The notes beneath the pieces were generated by a model, which was not told where the DNA came from, searched no databases, and saw only the letters and a program-made list of their open reading frames with translations. From contig CM042691.1 in the NCBI GenBank assembly GCA_023614405.1, positions 171,836,927 through 171,900,926 on the forward strand: a DNA stretch of 64,000 nucleotides. The letters are read 5' to 3'. This document shows, one piece after another, positions 23,230 through 36,100 of this stretch (positions are counted from its first letter, which is position 1; every line of letters begins with the position of its first letter). This DNA comes from Avena insularis (Eukaryota; Streptophyta; Magnoliopsida; Poales; Poaceae). The position numbers were made by a program, and so were the translations under genes.

Positions 23230-26200
23230 GGAATAAAGTCAATAACTAACTATATCTAGTCTAAATGAGAGTTTATCCAGGTTTTGAAACCCTGGCTATG
23301 TTTCTTCTTAATCCTCAGCTCAGCCCATCTAAGCTCTTGGATCACAATGGCCTTCCATCCCTCCAAAGAGGGCCTTTGATTATTAAAAATCATGTTATTA
23401 TGACAGATCCAAATGCCCTAGGCTACCAAAATGTTAATCTCCATAGAAAAAGGCACCTTTAGCTTCTTTTTTATATCTGAGAAGGCCTCTAGCAGCGAGA
23501 GGTTCATAATCCTGGTTGGATAGATTTCATCCCAGCAAAGTTTGGCAAAAGGGCAGTCCCAGAATAGATGTGCCAAAGTTTCCTATGAAGAACATTCAAG
23601 AGTTGCACAATTATAAGAAGGTAAAGATAACTTCTTTCTCCCCAGCATATTTCTTGTATTCCATCGATCTAGTAATAGGATCCAGAAGAAAAACTTGTGC
23701 TTTTGCTGACAGGAGGACTCCTAGATCCATGAGAAATGAGGTGGGGAAGATATATGCCCAGAGAGAACAAAATATGCCTTTTTGATGGAAAAGATATCAT
23801 TTCGCCAAATATAACTCCACTTATATGCATGACCATGTTACATTCAGATTAAAGTGTCTTGACATATATGTTCTAGACTTAAAAATTTAGAGTATGCTTG
23901 CTATGAAAGGGGAAGGTAGAAGTGATCCTGAATATGCTGAGGCTGAATAAAATTCTGGATAGAGATACTTGAGTTTTTTCTGCAAAAGACATCAAATGAG
24001 GGAATTTATGTTGCATACATTCTTCCTGCCACATATCAGTCTAGAAAAGAGTGGTATTACCAGTTCCCACAGAGCATTTTGCAATACCTCTGTATATGTC
24101 TATCAATATTAGATGGGCTTTCCAGCAGAAAGACCCCTCCATACTTCTTCCTAGCAATTTCCATTGTTGCTGTAATATGTGTTCCAAATAAGATGTACCT
24201 AGGGGATATCATGGTGATTAAAGAACTTGTCCAGGTTTTTCAACAGGAGAGCAGTGTTCTGAATATTGAGGGATAAGACACCTAAACAACCTTGCTTCTT
24301 TGGTCTAGAAACTTTATTCTAGGCCACTAAGGCTTGTCCTTTAGCTTGAACATTAACAGTCTTTTTTCTCCATAAACAATGTCTCATGTACTTAATCAGC
24401 TGGTCTTTTAATGGACACAAGCACTTCTAAGCAATTCATATAAAAAATTGGTAGAGAGGACAATTTAGATTTAACAAGCTGCAGTTTTCCTCCATAGTTT
24501 AGAAAGTCTGCAATGCCACAAAGTCTTCTTTCAACTCTCTGAACAATAGGAAATAATTGTTCCACTTATGGCTTATTTAGGCTAAGAGGTAGGCCAAGGT
24601 AACTAAAGGGAAGAGTCCCTGTCTGACAAGAGATTGTAAGAGCAAAATGAGCAAGCCTTTCAACATCCAAATTTATTGGCATCATGCAAGATTTCGAGTA
24701 GTTTACTTTAAGCCCAGTGGAAACATCAAAAGTGTGTAACAAGGCCTTAAGATAGACTAGTTGACCATAGTTTTCTTTGAGAACAACCAAAGTATCACCA
24801 GCATATTGAATTACAAGTAAATCTTGGCAGAAATTACCCCTAAAGGTGGAGCCAACAAACCCTGGTGCATTGCCTTATTGAGAATAGACTGGAGAAGATC
24901 AGCAGAAAGAACAAACAAAAGAGGAGATAAAGGATCCCCCTATCTGACCCCTCTTGCGCAATAATTTTTTTTCCCGGGTACTCCATTAAGTAGAACAATA
25001 GAAGATGCAGATTCAATAATCAATTGTATCCATTTAATCCATTTCTCACCAAAGCCTCTTGCTTTTAGGATACTTATAATGGTTGAGTGCTAAATCTTAT
25101 CAAAGGCTTTCTCAAAATCCAATTTTAAGATTACAATCTCCTCCTTGGACTTGTGGCACTGGTAAACAAATTCAAAGCCCATCCTAAACAGTCTTGAACA
25201 GATCTTTTCTTTAAAAAACATACTGATTCGTGTGAACAAGCTTCAGGTTAACACTCTAAAGTCTATTGGCCAGTATTTTGGTGACGATCTTGAGCACACT
25301 GTTCGGTAGTGAAATGGGTCTGAAATCTGCAGGAGTCATGGGATTCTCAATTTTTGGAATTAGAGTGATAAATACAGAGTTGATACTTTCCAAAGAAATG
25401 TTGCCATCATAGAAATCAGGAATGAGATGCTTAACATCCTTCCCAATGATAGTCTAGCAACACTTAATGAAATCATTGTTAAATCCATTAGGACCAGGAG
25501 ATTTATCATTGGTAAGCTCCCTGATTACCTCCTCAATCCCCTTGTCAGAGAAAGTTATTTCTAGAGCATCTCTAGCCTTTGAAGACATGCCATCACCAAA
25601 GAAGTCATGGAAGTTGAAATGAATTTCAGGTTTATCAGAAGTGCCCATCCTTTATTTGAAAGCATGCCAAAGTAAATCAGCTTTGTCAGAGTGATCTTGC
25701 AACTCCTGGTTATTTTTATTCTTTAGAACATACATGTAATTACGCCTGTAACTGATGGTTGCTCTGGAGTGAAATAATTTAGTGTTTTCATCTCCAAATT
25801 TTACCCATTTGATTTTCCCACTTTGTTTCCAATAGGCATTTTGGTTTTGAAGTAAAGTAATGACATGTGTCTTTAGCAGATCCCTTAGATTCCACGCAAT
25901 GATAGTTAGAGTTCTAACTTCTTCTAGGACATCCAAGAGCTCAATTGTTGCATTGACTTTACTTATTTGATCTTTGAGACAAGGTCCCAGATTTTCAGCC
26001 CTATCCTCACATTTTTTAGCTTAGCATTGATTTTTTTTGGCACTATCACTATGACCCACTGGGATGTTCCAAGCATTTTGGACAATTTGTTTGAAATCAC
26101 TATGTTATAGCCAATAGTTTTCAAACTTGAAGATATGTGACTTTGGAATATTTGTGCCAATTGAAATGACATAGGGTAAATGATCTGAAGTGGGCTTGGA

Positions 26201-26697
26201 GAGAGGAAAAATAAATTAATAAGAATAGTTCTGAGTCCAAGAGGCAGAAGTAAAGAACCAGTCCAACCTCTCAAGTAAAGGATCCTTTTGCATGTTACTC
26301 CAAGTAAATTTTCTGCCTTTGAGAGGTAACTCAATTAGGCCCAGATTGCTAATTGCCTCATTAAATAGAAGCATATCATTAACAACACGACCTTGCCTAT
26401 TTCTGTCATAGGGCTTTCTTATGAAATTCAAATCACCCATAATCAGCCAATCCATATCAAAATAATGATTATCCCCCCAGATGCCCCAATTGATGGTAAA
26501 AATTCAAATTTATCAAATTTCCTAGGGCAGAACTTTCTTAAATAGTCCATATCAAAATCCTCTCTTTTTTTTCCTAGAGACAGATGATGTCACAATCACA
26601 CTCATAAATTTTATTATTTTAGGGCCACCTATTTCTTATCAGAGTTGATACGTCTGATATTCCAATTTAGGATCTTCCATTTTCTTTTGTTATCCAT
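23230..26697 (-). pseudogene. LINE ORF2: AP endonuclease, reverse transcriptase, zinc-finger end
   Basis: The likely start is the ATG at 26697, giving KWKILNWNIRRINS, the usual opening of an L1 endonuclease. Endonuclease motifs in 26216-26455 are MGDLNFIR, KGRKFTWSNMQ and LERLDWFF. RT motifs are DKSPGPNGFNNDFIK (about 25480), a catalytic box near 24790-24815 that reads YAGD in place of YADD, and FDVSTGLKVNYSKS followed by FSYLGLPL (24566-24790). The C-terminal part (23250-23800) shows a CH-type zf-RVT-like region with FAKLCWDEIYPT and GIWICHNNMIF. Multiple stops and shifts break the frame. In a live L1 it would nick DNA and prime reverse transcription from the target; here it cannot. Confidence 0.85.
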
Positions 26698-26989
26698 AAT
26701 AAACTATCAATCAAATTTTATTTTGGGGAACATAACATATGAGACCACCCACAAGACAAGATATAAGACACACATCCAATTGGCAGCCCATAAGACATTA
26801 ACAGAGTCAATATCCTTACCACACTTAACAACATCCTCCATAACACATAGTAGAATTATTACGATAACAAAGTGAGAAGACCAACAAGGTCCCAACATAA
26901 TAAAGTTTGTGACACATTAAAACACTTATTTGGGATATTTCTTCTTGGCTTTCTATCCACAGGTCCCAGCTGCCACATTCTTATTCTTG

Positions 26990-29900
26990 CCACCTAGGGG
27001 CAGACTTGGGTTATCATTCTTCTTCTTTTTGGGGCCTTAATAGCAATCTCAGTGGCCTTGCCCTTCTTCAGCATCCTTTTATCCAGGTCCCCTTCCTTTA
27101 CCTTACAGAAAGAAGCATCCATATTTTTAATCACTTTAGTATTCATGCATGGTGGAGTAGCATTACAAGTTAGACAATCTGAATTAGAGCAATTAATATG
27201 AATTTTAAATCCACCATTTAGTTCCACAATCCTAGGACTTATCCTCACCTCAGAGTCCACGAGAGGCTCCTTTCCTTTCCTCTTCTTGGAAGGTGCAGAT
27301 GGAGTACCACAAGGCTGCAGGTTGTCAACACTCAAGCAAGGAGGCGCCATCTGAACAATGCTCTCACTAGGAATGATGAAAGTAATAGTATTCTCATTAG
27401 TAATAGGCTCTTTGATAATGTCCCAAAGTGGTGACACAAGAAAATTTCTTGCCCAATTGAATTTTTCAGGAGTAGTGAGCATGAGAGTAATGAAGTTAAA
27501 CCAACTTACAGGGATATCACATTTGAAAGAGTTCTTGGAAGAGGAAGGCATGTCATGAGGAGCAAAATATCTTTCCCATAACTCCAGGCCTTGCTGAGAA
27601 AAAGCTTGCTTTGCAACATGGACATCAGGGATGGCAACAAAAGAGGTTCTTGTCATGCCAACCTGGAGATGTGCTTCCTTGGGTGACAGAAGGTTAGAGT
27701 CCTCCAACATCCAATCATTGTTCTCTTGATTCCTCTCCTCAAGGTCAGCAATATTCTCTTCATCCTCATCCTCCTGATAATTCTGAAATATATGCTGGAG
27801 ACCTTCCCCAATGCCAACATCATGCACTTCCACATTCACCAGTTGCTCAACTTCAGGTTCAGGCTCAGCATTAACTGAACAATTATCATCATCAGAATTC
27901 TAGTCCTCCACCAATACAGAACCAGTGACATCACTTTTGGCCTCCTGAGGTGGCAAATTGAGATGAAAACAAGCATGTCTTCACCTTGTGCCACCACAGG
28001 GCCCTGCACAGGAGAAGCAACCTCAGGTGCCCATTGACCCTAGCCAACAGCATCACCAACAGGTTGTGGAGGTGGAGCCAGTCACTGGTCCCACCCACCA
28101 GCCTCACCAACTGGTGGGGCTGGAGGTGGTGGAGGAGGAGGGGGTTGTGGACCGAAGTCAGGCAAAGGATGTGGGTCATCATTATTGTCAGGCAGAGGAT
28201 CCTCATTAGGTGGACCACATCCAAGCAAGTTGCTATTTAATAGCTCCACATAAAATGTCCAAGACTCAGTTTCCACAAGATCACCAATTGTGAACCTTAC
28301 ACTTTTAGGAATATCCACCAAATCAGTGACCCTTACTTTAGCCAAGATTATACCCTTGTGGTCAGGGTCCCTTTCCCAAAGAAGCACCTTACCAATATCA
28401 GCAAAAATGGAGTTCAAATCCTTAGTGTGCTGGTGATCAAGGGGAGGCCAAACCAACATGACCTAGCACTCGTTGTTGTGCTGAGTCCTGCGCCAGTTGA
28501 CACCCTCACTATGCTTGACAAAAGAGACATAGACATTCTAGAAAGGAATGGGGTTGGCAGCAATAAGGCGCTCCCTTCACTAACATTGTTGAAATGGACA
28601 TATGCTGATCCAAAAGGGAAGTCCTGAATATATCTAAAATCCACTCAGGCCGCATTATTCAGAAAGTCTAGGATCACATCACGAATATTTGCAAAAGGAA
28701 CTGGACTAGGGGGAAGAGGATGAATAGTGGCAATGACATACTATTCATGCGTGAGAGGCCTGCGCGGGACGACCACCCTCTTGACCCTGGTTCTTCCTTC
28801 AACCTGCATTATCTGAAACCCCTAAGGCAGGAAAGACTGAGGGTTGATCGGGATGTTCGCCATTACCGAGGACTCCGCCAGCGACGAGCGGAGAGGGGTA
28901 GTTGGGGTTTCTCCAGGTGGGGGAGTTTAGGATAAAGGGTGCTCCGCAATTGCTTTTCGCTGTGAAAGGGCAAAATCCCTCAAGTAGTTGTACACCATGG
29001 GCTGCAATTTTGGTACCGCAGAGCAGGCCTTAAACCAATAAACAAACGAATTGTTAGGCCAGGTATATTTTGGGAAGGTCGGAAACTTCAGAAAGGGAAG
29101 CAGACCAGGCAAATTAAATGCCGCACGATTGTCGCTTCCAATGGTCTGAGCAGGCATTACATCTGATTTAAGACAACCATTGACAAGAATCTCAGTGTAT
29201 GAATGGGTTTGATTAGGCTCATTACCTTGTGTATGAATGTGTATCAAAACCTTGTCCAGCCATGCAGAGTGAGAGCGTTGCAGGTGCATCCGAAAACATA
29301 AGGCGTTCAAAGACAGAGGAAACCTTCCTTGCATGCTTGACAATAGATTGATTTTTTGGACTTATAATTTTCTTTTGATACATGACAAAATTCTAGTCCT
29401 TTTCCAATTCCTTGAAATATTCCTTTTCTTCAAAAAACCAATTTGGACCACCATTTCCCGAATGATTAATATGCATGAGAAAAGCATCAGAATTTTTTTT
29501 AAAATATTGTAAATTACAAAACCCACAGCCCTTGAAGCAATAGAGAATCTAAAGGTTATATCTTGCAGCAATTTGACTTGGAATTTTGATGCTGATCCTC
29601 CAAAACAAGCTTGAAGGGCAATTCCCACCGTATGAATATCAAGTTCAAATTTTGCTCTTCCACAAGAACAGACCAGAAAAAAGCTTTTCTTTTGAAACCA
29701 CCAAGAAAATTGTCTTGGTGATCAAATTTTTTAAGTAAATTCCGTTCAAAATCTTTCCCCTGAGAGAAATCCAAAGTAGGGTGCTTGAGAACCAGATTAG
29801 GCTTAGGTTGAATGATCATATCAGGAACAACATCTTTGGTGAAATCCAGAACTTTGGGCTTGATCACATCAGCCTTGGACTGCATGGTGTGTCCAGCAGA

Positions 29901-30464
29901 AATCGACAAAATTTGTTCACTCACTAAGACCCTTTTGACATTCGAATCAATAGACATCCTAGAGACAATGTTTTCTCCATGAATCAAATACCCAGCATCA
30001 ATGACCACCTCGTTGTGATTGAGAAGAACCAACCTTTTAGCTCTTGAATAAAGCATCAAAAAACCTTTGGATTGGCCCAGATCATCCACGGGCAGAGAGG
30101 AGCAAAGAGTATGCCATTTAAAACCACAATCCTCATCTGATCTGGAGATGGTAGGAGATCTACCAAGAAATCCATTCGAGAGAAACAGAAGATTATTGAC
30201 ATGAGAAAGGTGAGAGGGGAACCTCAGAACAGATCCAATAGAGATCTTTTCCCCATTTTCCAATAACTTTCCCTCAAGAGGAGAGCCTTTGGTGTTTAGA
30301 AGAACTAACCAAGAATCATACGAGGGCATCAGCGAGCCCTCGAGAAACTTACCACCTGTGGTTACACAATAGTAGGTGATCTTCCAACACCGACCAGAAG
30401 AATCAATAGAGCACCAACACCAGGGAGAAGCCGACGATGGCCGGAGGCCACAACCAACGGACAC
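26990..30464 (-). pseudogene. LINE ORF1 (RNA-binding, DUF4283-like), broken
   Basis: Segments at 29556-30464, 28927-29343, 28414-28644, 28082-28459 and 26994-27839 lie in series on the minus strand. 28414-28644 has the pattern AYVHFNNVSEGSALL, and 28082-28459 has DLNSIFADIGKVLLWERD and ILAKVRVTDLVDIPKSVRF, typical of the RNA-recognition-like domain of grass L1 ORF1, followed by a Pro run of eight. 26994-27839 has an acidic region, LELWERYFAP and WFNFITLMLTTPEKFNWAR, then a basic end with KKRKGKEP and PKRRRM that could act in nuclear import. The N-terminal block 29556-30464 I recognise only by position. All parts are separated by stops. Confidence 0.65.
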
Positions 30465-30560
30465 CTTAGATGATCCTCATGCCTCGGAAATCATGCGAGT
30501 TTGGTGGTTCGATTCCATCAATATCAAGTGTGCTTTGTAAGCCGCTATAGATCAAAAAAG

Positions 30561-30636
30561 GTAACCACTTTGCGATCTTTAGTACTTTGTACATTGTTTC
30601 TTCCCAAAGCACATCTAAAATTCTTGTGTGTTTTAG
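30561..30636 (+). other. Likely spliceosomal intron in the antisense gene
   Basis: GTAACCACTT to GTGTGTTTTAG, 76 bases. It lies between the EIMRVWWF exon and the exon leading to the Ser/Pro/Thr-rich segment. Confidence 0.5.
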
Positions 30637-31535
30637 AGAGCTAAGTCTGTTTTAAAGAGTAAACTGAAGCCGGAAAGCAAACCAGCCAAGAAACTGCACC
30701 AGTAGAATCTTGGGTTATATCCAGCGATGCCTCCTCCAACTCCCAGCAGTACTCAAACCTCAGCACCAGAGGTTTCTGTCTCTCCTAGTGCCATTTCTGT
30801 CCTCCCTGAACCTACCACGATCTCACAAGCCCTAGTTTCCATTGGTCGCCAGGAAACTAACAAGGGTGAAACAATCAAGGGTAATGAACCCATGGTAATG
30901 TTGCTAGGGAAAATCGATAAAATAGCCAGCTCTGCTGCCTCTAGCCTGAAGCTGAAGAAAAAGGAGGAAATTCTCAAGCTATCGCAATCTAGCCTCTAGA
31001 ACCAAGTCGTTACTCTAGAGGCAGCGAGTCAGGAGACGGAGGATGTCAAGCTGGTGAACCTCCTGGTCCAAATTTTGGTCCGGGATAGAACGATCGAGTC
31101 TGTCAAGCTTCCAGTGAGAAGCATTGCTCCCCTCTCCCTTGCCAAGAAAGTGTTCCACAACACGAAACTTGGATTTGAAAGGCTGCACTTGGATCACATT
31201 ATAAGTTTTCTGAATCTCATTTGTAGTATTTATTATCATATCCCCTAGCCCTCAAGCATAAAGTAGGATAAAGATCGTAGAATAAAATCTGATTGATGCT
31301 TATAGGATGCAAAAGAACGATATAGTGTAGCCCCCAAGGCTCATGGTGGATTTTGACTTTGTTAAAGTTGCAGCCCGAGTCTTAGTAGCCGTCTCACGGT
31401 ACTCCGACTTTAACTTACAGAAAGTTACATCTTCCAACCAGGACTTGCTCAAGAACATTTGCAACAAGCACAAAGAAATTAAGGCTTTGCATCTTGAGAA
31501 TTCCAAGATGCAGGTTGAGAAGGATGAGGCGGAAG

Positions 31536-31611
31536 GTAATCTTTTTCGACATTAACCTTAGTGAATGTCATAGTCGAACTATTTATCTCACTAATATTTT
31601 TTCGTTTGCAG
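31536..31611 (+). other. Likely spliceosomal intron in the antisense gene
   Basis: GTAATCTTTT to TTCGTTTGCAG, 76 bases, T-rich. It separates coiled-coil coding sequence ending KDEAE from the exon starting at AATTGCTGAGC. Confidence 0.65.
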
Positions 31612-31918
31612 AATTGCTGAGCAAATCCAGCAAGATGGTTGAGGAGGCCGAAAACTTCAAGGTCTTACAAATGGAAAATGCTGAACTCCAAGGACGAGCT
31701 TGAGAAGCTGAAAAATGAATCAGAGAAGTCCATGAATGTCGTACTGGAGTCAATCAACATGGCGATCGAGAGGCTCGAGAAGTTGTTGGCCCTCCGTGAT
31801 AAACAACTTGATGATCTGAGGAAGGATTTTCACAGCCAAAAGGATCTAGCCCAGGCCATAGAAGCAGAACTGAAGAGTCTCCGAGAGATGCATTCTCAGT
31901 GGAACCACTGTGTGGTAG

Positions 31919-31995
31919 GTAAGAATTCTGACTTTTCTCTTCCTTTGATTTTCGACTTTCTTTGAGTCAGATTTTGATTTTTGGTTCTTTCCTAG
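31919..31995 (+). other. Likely spliceosomal intron in the antisense gene
   Basis: GTAAGAATTC to GTTCTTTCCTAG, 77 bases, T-rich with a strong 5' consensus. It joins the coiled-coil exon (SLREMHSQWNHC) to the C-terminal exon. Confidence 0.65.
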
Positions 31996-32549
31996 ATCCT
32001 CTGCATCTTTCCAACACCTCTTCCTCTCAACCCCGTCTCGAGCGCATCAAACTTGTCGGATATATTCTTTTCGACATTCGCCAGACTCTTGAAGAGGCTG
32101 GCGAGTTGCTTAGACTTTCTGGCTTAAGAAATTTGCCAGTGCTTGAGGTGAGGGACAGAGCGAAGGAGATTCCGAAGCTCATTCAGGATTGGAAGATTTT
32201 CTACGCCCGGACTGCTGTAGAGACTGCCCCCACTATGGTGATGAGTCACCACAGTGATATGGAAATCTGGCACGTCACCAAGGGCATCGCCGACGAGGAT
32301 GATGAGGGTAGCCCGCAAGACATCAAGGCCATCCAAGAATGTTGCGCGGGTTATGCTTGTCACATGTTGGAGATGATGAACTACACGACGCCGTTCATCC
32401 TCTCTATCGATGTGCCTCCTTCTCCCAAAGAGCCGGAAGATAGCCTCATCGATGATGAAGAAACCTCCGAGTCTACAGAGAAAGGTGGCGATGATGTCGA
32501 CTCCAACGCTCCAAGGTCACCACCACCACCGCTTGAATCTGCAGCATAA

Positions 32550-33194
32550 AACATTTGATGCATTATCTTGAACTTTTTCATTTGCTCTGTAATGATGGGA
32601 ACAATATTTTGTTTTAAATGTGTTGGTATGTAAGAACTGATGCTTTACTACCTAGCACTTGTTGTATATATTTTAATATTTGTGCTTGAAATTTTCTTAA
32701 GAACCGCGTGTTTACACTTTTTGTTTTATCTGGCTCTCTGCCTCGTCCCTTTCATGAGCTGGCCAACCTTTAGCACGAAAACTCTATCTAGTCTTCGGAG
32801 CGCAGTTGCTAAACTTGTTTAAACTCAGAAATAGAGCCGGCTTCCATTACCAAACATTCATTACTCGGAATATGCCCGCATTTGAGCAATCAGATAAAAG
32901 ACCAAAGTATAAACACAAAATAAGATTCATACGCTAAGGTAACACTTTTTTATAGATATTCAAAAATCATAACCAGAATGAACATGAGCATAAAGTACTT
33001 TCAAGCATCCTACGATTTTTGATAACGACGTGCTGTTTTGGAAGTATGATGGCAAAAAACTTCTCAAAAATAATATATGAGGAAACCAATACTTTATTTC
33101 TCTTTGAACATGTACATATATGGTTACAAGGAAATATAACTAATAATAGATGGGACGTCACTGTGCAATGTTCCATGGACGTTCTATTTCTTCC
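32550..33194. other. Convergent 3' region between the antisense gene and Tat pol
   Basis: About 650 bases without a supported ORF. It should hold the 3' untranslated end of the plus-strand antisense gene; an AATATT/TTTTAAATG-rich stretch near 32605-32620 is a possible polyadenylation region. The end of minus-strand pol lies on the other side. Confidence 0.4.
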
Positions 33195-36100
33195 GGGTCT
33201 GTACTACCGCCAGCTCTCTTTCTCTTATGAGTATCCGATCTTTCCTTGATTGGTCTCATATCGGTTAAGTACTATGACCCGTTATGTAGAACTCTGCTGA
33301 TCATAAAAGATCCTTCCCAAATCGGGGAAAGTTTGTACGTTTTCGTTTGCACGATTTGGAGAACCAAATCACCTTTCCTGAAAGAATGATTTTGCACTCC
33401 TTGACTATGATACTTGCATAACTTCTACTGATAGGCTGTAGATCTATGCTCAGCAATGACGTGAACTTCTTCAACTATGTCGAGATCGTCTTGTCAAGAA
33501 AATTCTGCATCTTTTGCGATATACGCTTTGACTTGAGGAGGCTGATGAATTAAATCACTTGGAAGAACTACTTCTGCACGGTAGACCAAGAAGAAGGAGT
33601 TTATTCGGTTGATTTATTGGGAGTTGTACGTAAGCTCCATATCACTACTGGTAATTCTTCCGCCCAAGGCCCCCGCTGCACGATGAAGTGGTGCCTCGAG
33701 ACGAGGTCGGAGTCCTTGTAAAATGAGAGTATTTTCTCTTTCGACTTGTCTGTTAGCTTATGGATGTGCGACTGATGCAATATCAAGTCGGATCCCTTGT
33801 TCTTCGATGAATTCGGCCAATTCTCCCATGGAAAAGTTGCTCCTATTGTCGGTAATAATACTATGTAGATATCTGAATCTGATGATTACGTCCTCGATGA
33901 ACTTCCTGGCTGTGGCTCCATCACAATTTGTTACGGGTTTAGCCTCAATCCATTTGGTAAATTTATCCACCATCACTAGGAGGTGAGTAAATCCATATTT
34001 GTCATACGAAACACTCCTACCATATCAATCCTCCAGACCGCAAATGGCCATGTAATAGGGATTGTTCGCAGCTAATCAGCTGGAACGTGTGTTTGATGGG
34101 CGTATTTTTAGCAGCCTCTGCATGGTTTGACCAGTTTCTTGGCATCTGCCTTAGCTGTGAGCCAAAAGAATCCATGTTTAAAGCTTTTTCCACTAAGGAT
34201 TTGGCTGCAACGTGGTGACCACACTCGCCTTTGTGGATTTCTCGTAAGATTTTCACTCCTTCCGGAGAAATACAGCTCTGGAAAACCCTAGAAACACTCC
34301 GCTTATAGAGCTCACCATTGATTATCGTATAGGATTTTGCTCATTGGATGATCTGTCGGCCCGAAACTTCGTCTTCGGGTAATTTGCTGTCTATCAGGAA
34401 ATGCAGATAGGGTTTTGTCCAGCTGGGAATTACAGCCAGAACTGCTACTAAAGGTGAGTTGGATTTCGTCGGATAGTGATCATCAAATCATGTGATGGAA
34501 GGGACTTTTAGGTGCTCTAGAAAAGCTCCATCCGGGAATTATTTCCGCATAGATCCTATCCTTGACAGAGCATTTTCGCTTCCTCATTTTCTGCTTGAGG
34601 GATGTGTTGAACCACAAAACCCTCGAATGATTTAGATAATTCATCCACAACAGCCTTGTAAGCTGCCATGTGTTTGTTTGCATTATAGATATCGGATACT
34701 TGCGGAGCAACTAAATCATAGTCTCTGTAACACATGAGTCTAGTTACGCCAATATTTTTGGCCATGCATATTCCATGTAATAGTTCTTCATACTCGGCAA
34801 TATTATTGGTTGACGTGAAGTGTATCTCTAACACATATAACATCTTATCTCCTTGAGGTGACTTGAGCACCACGCCAGCCCCCGAGCCTCCTCATGATTT
34901 TAACCTGTCAAAATGTAGGGTCCAAAATTTAGAGTTTGGAAGGCTTATATTTTCTGTCGTCTCCGTCCAATCAGTTAAAAAATTAGCAAGTATTTGGGAT
35001 TTGATTGTTGTTTGTGGCTTGCAATCGATGTCGAAAGCTGCAAGATATATTCCCCACTTTGTAACACGTCCTGTGGCATCGTGGTTGTTGATTATATCTC
35101 GTAGGGGAGCAATACTCACCACTGTGATTTTGTGCTCTTGAAAGTAGTGTTGTAGCTTTCTGGCAGCAAAGAATAATCCATAGGCTAGATTTTGGTAATA
35201 TAGATACCGTTGTTTTGACTCTGTCAAGACCTCACTCAGGTAGTATGTTAGACATTGCACTTTATGCTCATAGCCTTCTTCCTCGCGCTCCACTGATGTT
35301 CCCATGCTTATGACTTTGTTAGTTGATGCGATGTAGCATAATATAGGCTCCTATGACTCTGGTGCTGCGAGGCTTGGTGGATTCGAAAGTAGATCTTTCA
35401 AAGTTTGTAGGCTAGCCTCGTAATCCTGGGTCTAGACAAATTTGTCAGTTTTCTTCAAGGTTTTGTATAAAGGTGCAGCTCTTTCTCCGAGTCGGCTGAC
35501 GAACCAACTCACTGCTACAATGCAACTAGTGAGACGTTGCACGTCTTTCAGGCGAGTTGGCCTGGTAATGTTGAGTATAGCCTTGATTTTGTCCTGGTTC
35601 AGCTCTATGCCTCTTTCAGACACGATGAAACCTAACAATTTTCTGGCTGAAATTCCAAAGAAACACTTCTTCAGATTTAGCATTATGTTGAATTTTCGTA
35701 GGCTAGCGAATGTTTCCTCTAAGTTGTAAATAAGTGTTTCCTTCTTTTTAGACATCACTGCTATATCATCTATGTATACATGGACGTTGCGTCCAATTTG
35801 GTCATTAAGACAATGCTGCATTGTTTTTTGATATGTAGCTCATTTGTTCTATAATCCAAAATGCATATTTTTGTAGCAGAAGGTTTCGCGAAGGTGTGAC
35901 AAAAGACATATTTAGTTGATGCGATTCTTTCATCGGTATTTGGTGATATACATAATATGCGTCGAGAAAATAGAGTAATTCCAACCCTGACATTTAGTCG
36001 ATAACTGGATAGATTCTAGGAAAAGGGAACGGATCTTTAGGGCAAGCCTTGTTCAAGGTGGAATAATCAATGAACATCCTTAAATCAATAGTGTCCTTTT

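Larger units (their letters stand above)
23189..30476 (-). mobile_element. L1-type non-LTR retrotransposon (LINE), about 7.3 kb
   Basis: Minus-strand L1 with ORF1 (about 30464-26990) and ORF2 (endonuclease, RT, C-terminal zf-RVT-like part; about 26697-23230). The flanking 9-mer TCATGCCTC occurs at 23180-23188 and 30477-30485 and is read as the target duplication. Taking out the LINE plus one 9-mer leaves the antisense gene in frame, which independently supports the limits. The 5' end begins GGATCATCTAAGG on the minus strand. I see no clear poly(A) tail at the 3' end; the last bases carry only GGTAAAAATC, which is unusual for an L1. The copy is full length but dead, with many stops. Confidence 0.75.
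22934..32549 (+). pseudogene. Antisense gene of Tat copy 2 (Transposase_28 type), split by a LINE
   Basis: Gene on the strand opposite to gag-pol, between integrase and the 3' LTR; Tat elements such as Grande and RIRE2 are known to carry such antisense ORFs. The 5' part is lost at the copy 1 junction. The exon ending MKMFTADRPLIL is followed by a GT-AG intron (22998-23087) and LEKLLESELAPVKGYLFDD; the reading breaks at 23188 and continues at 30486 with EIMRVWWFDSINIKC. Further likely introns are 30561-30636, 31536-31611 and 31919-31995. Later exons hold a Ser/Pro/Thr-rich region (30727 on), coiled-coil segments (31343-31965, including LEKLLALRDKQLDDLRKD) and a C-terminal region ending in an acidic Ser/Pro tail with a stop at 32549. 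A stop interrupts the exon at about 30538-30540 and another lies near 31000. Function is unknown; despite the Pfam name there is no demonstrated transposase activity. Confidence 0.7.
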
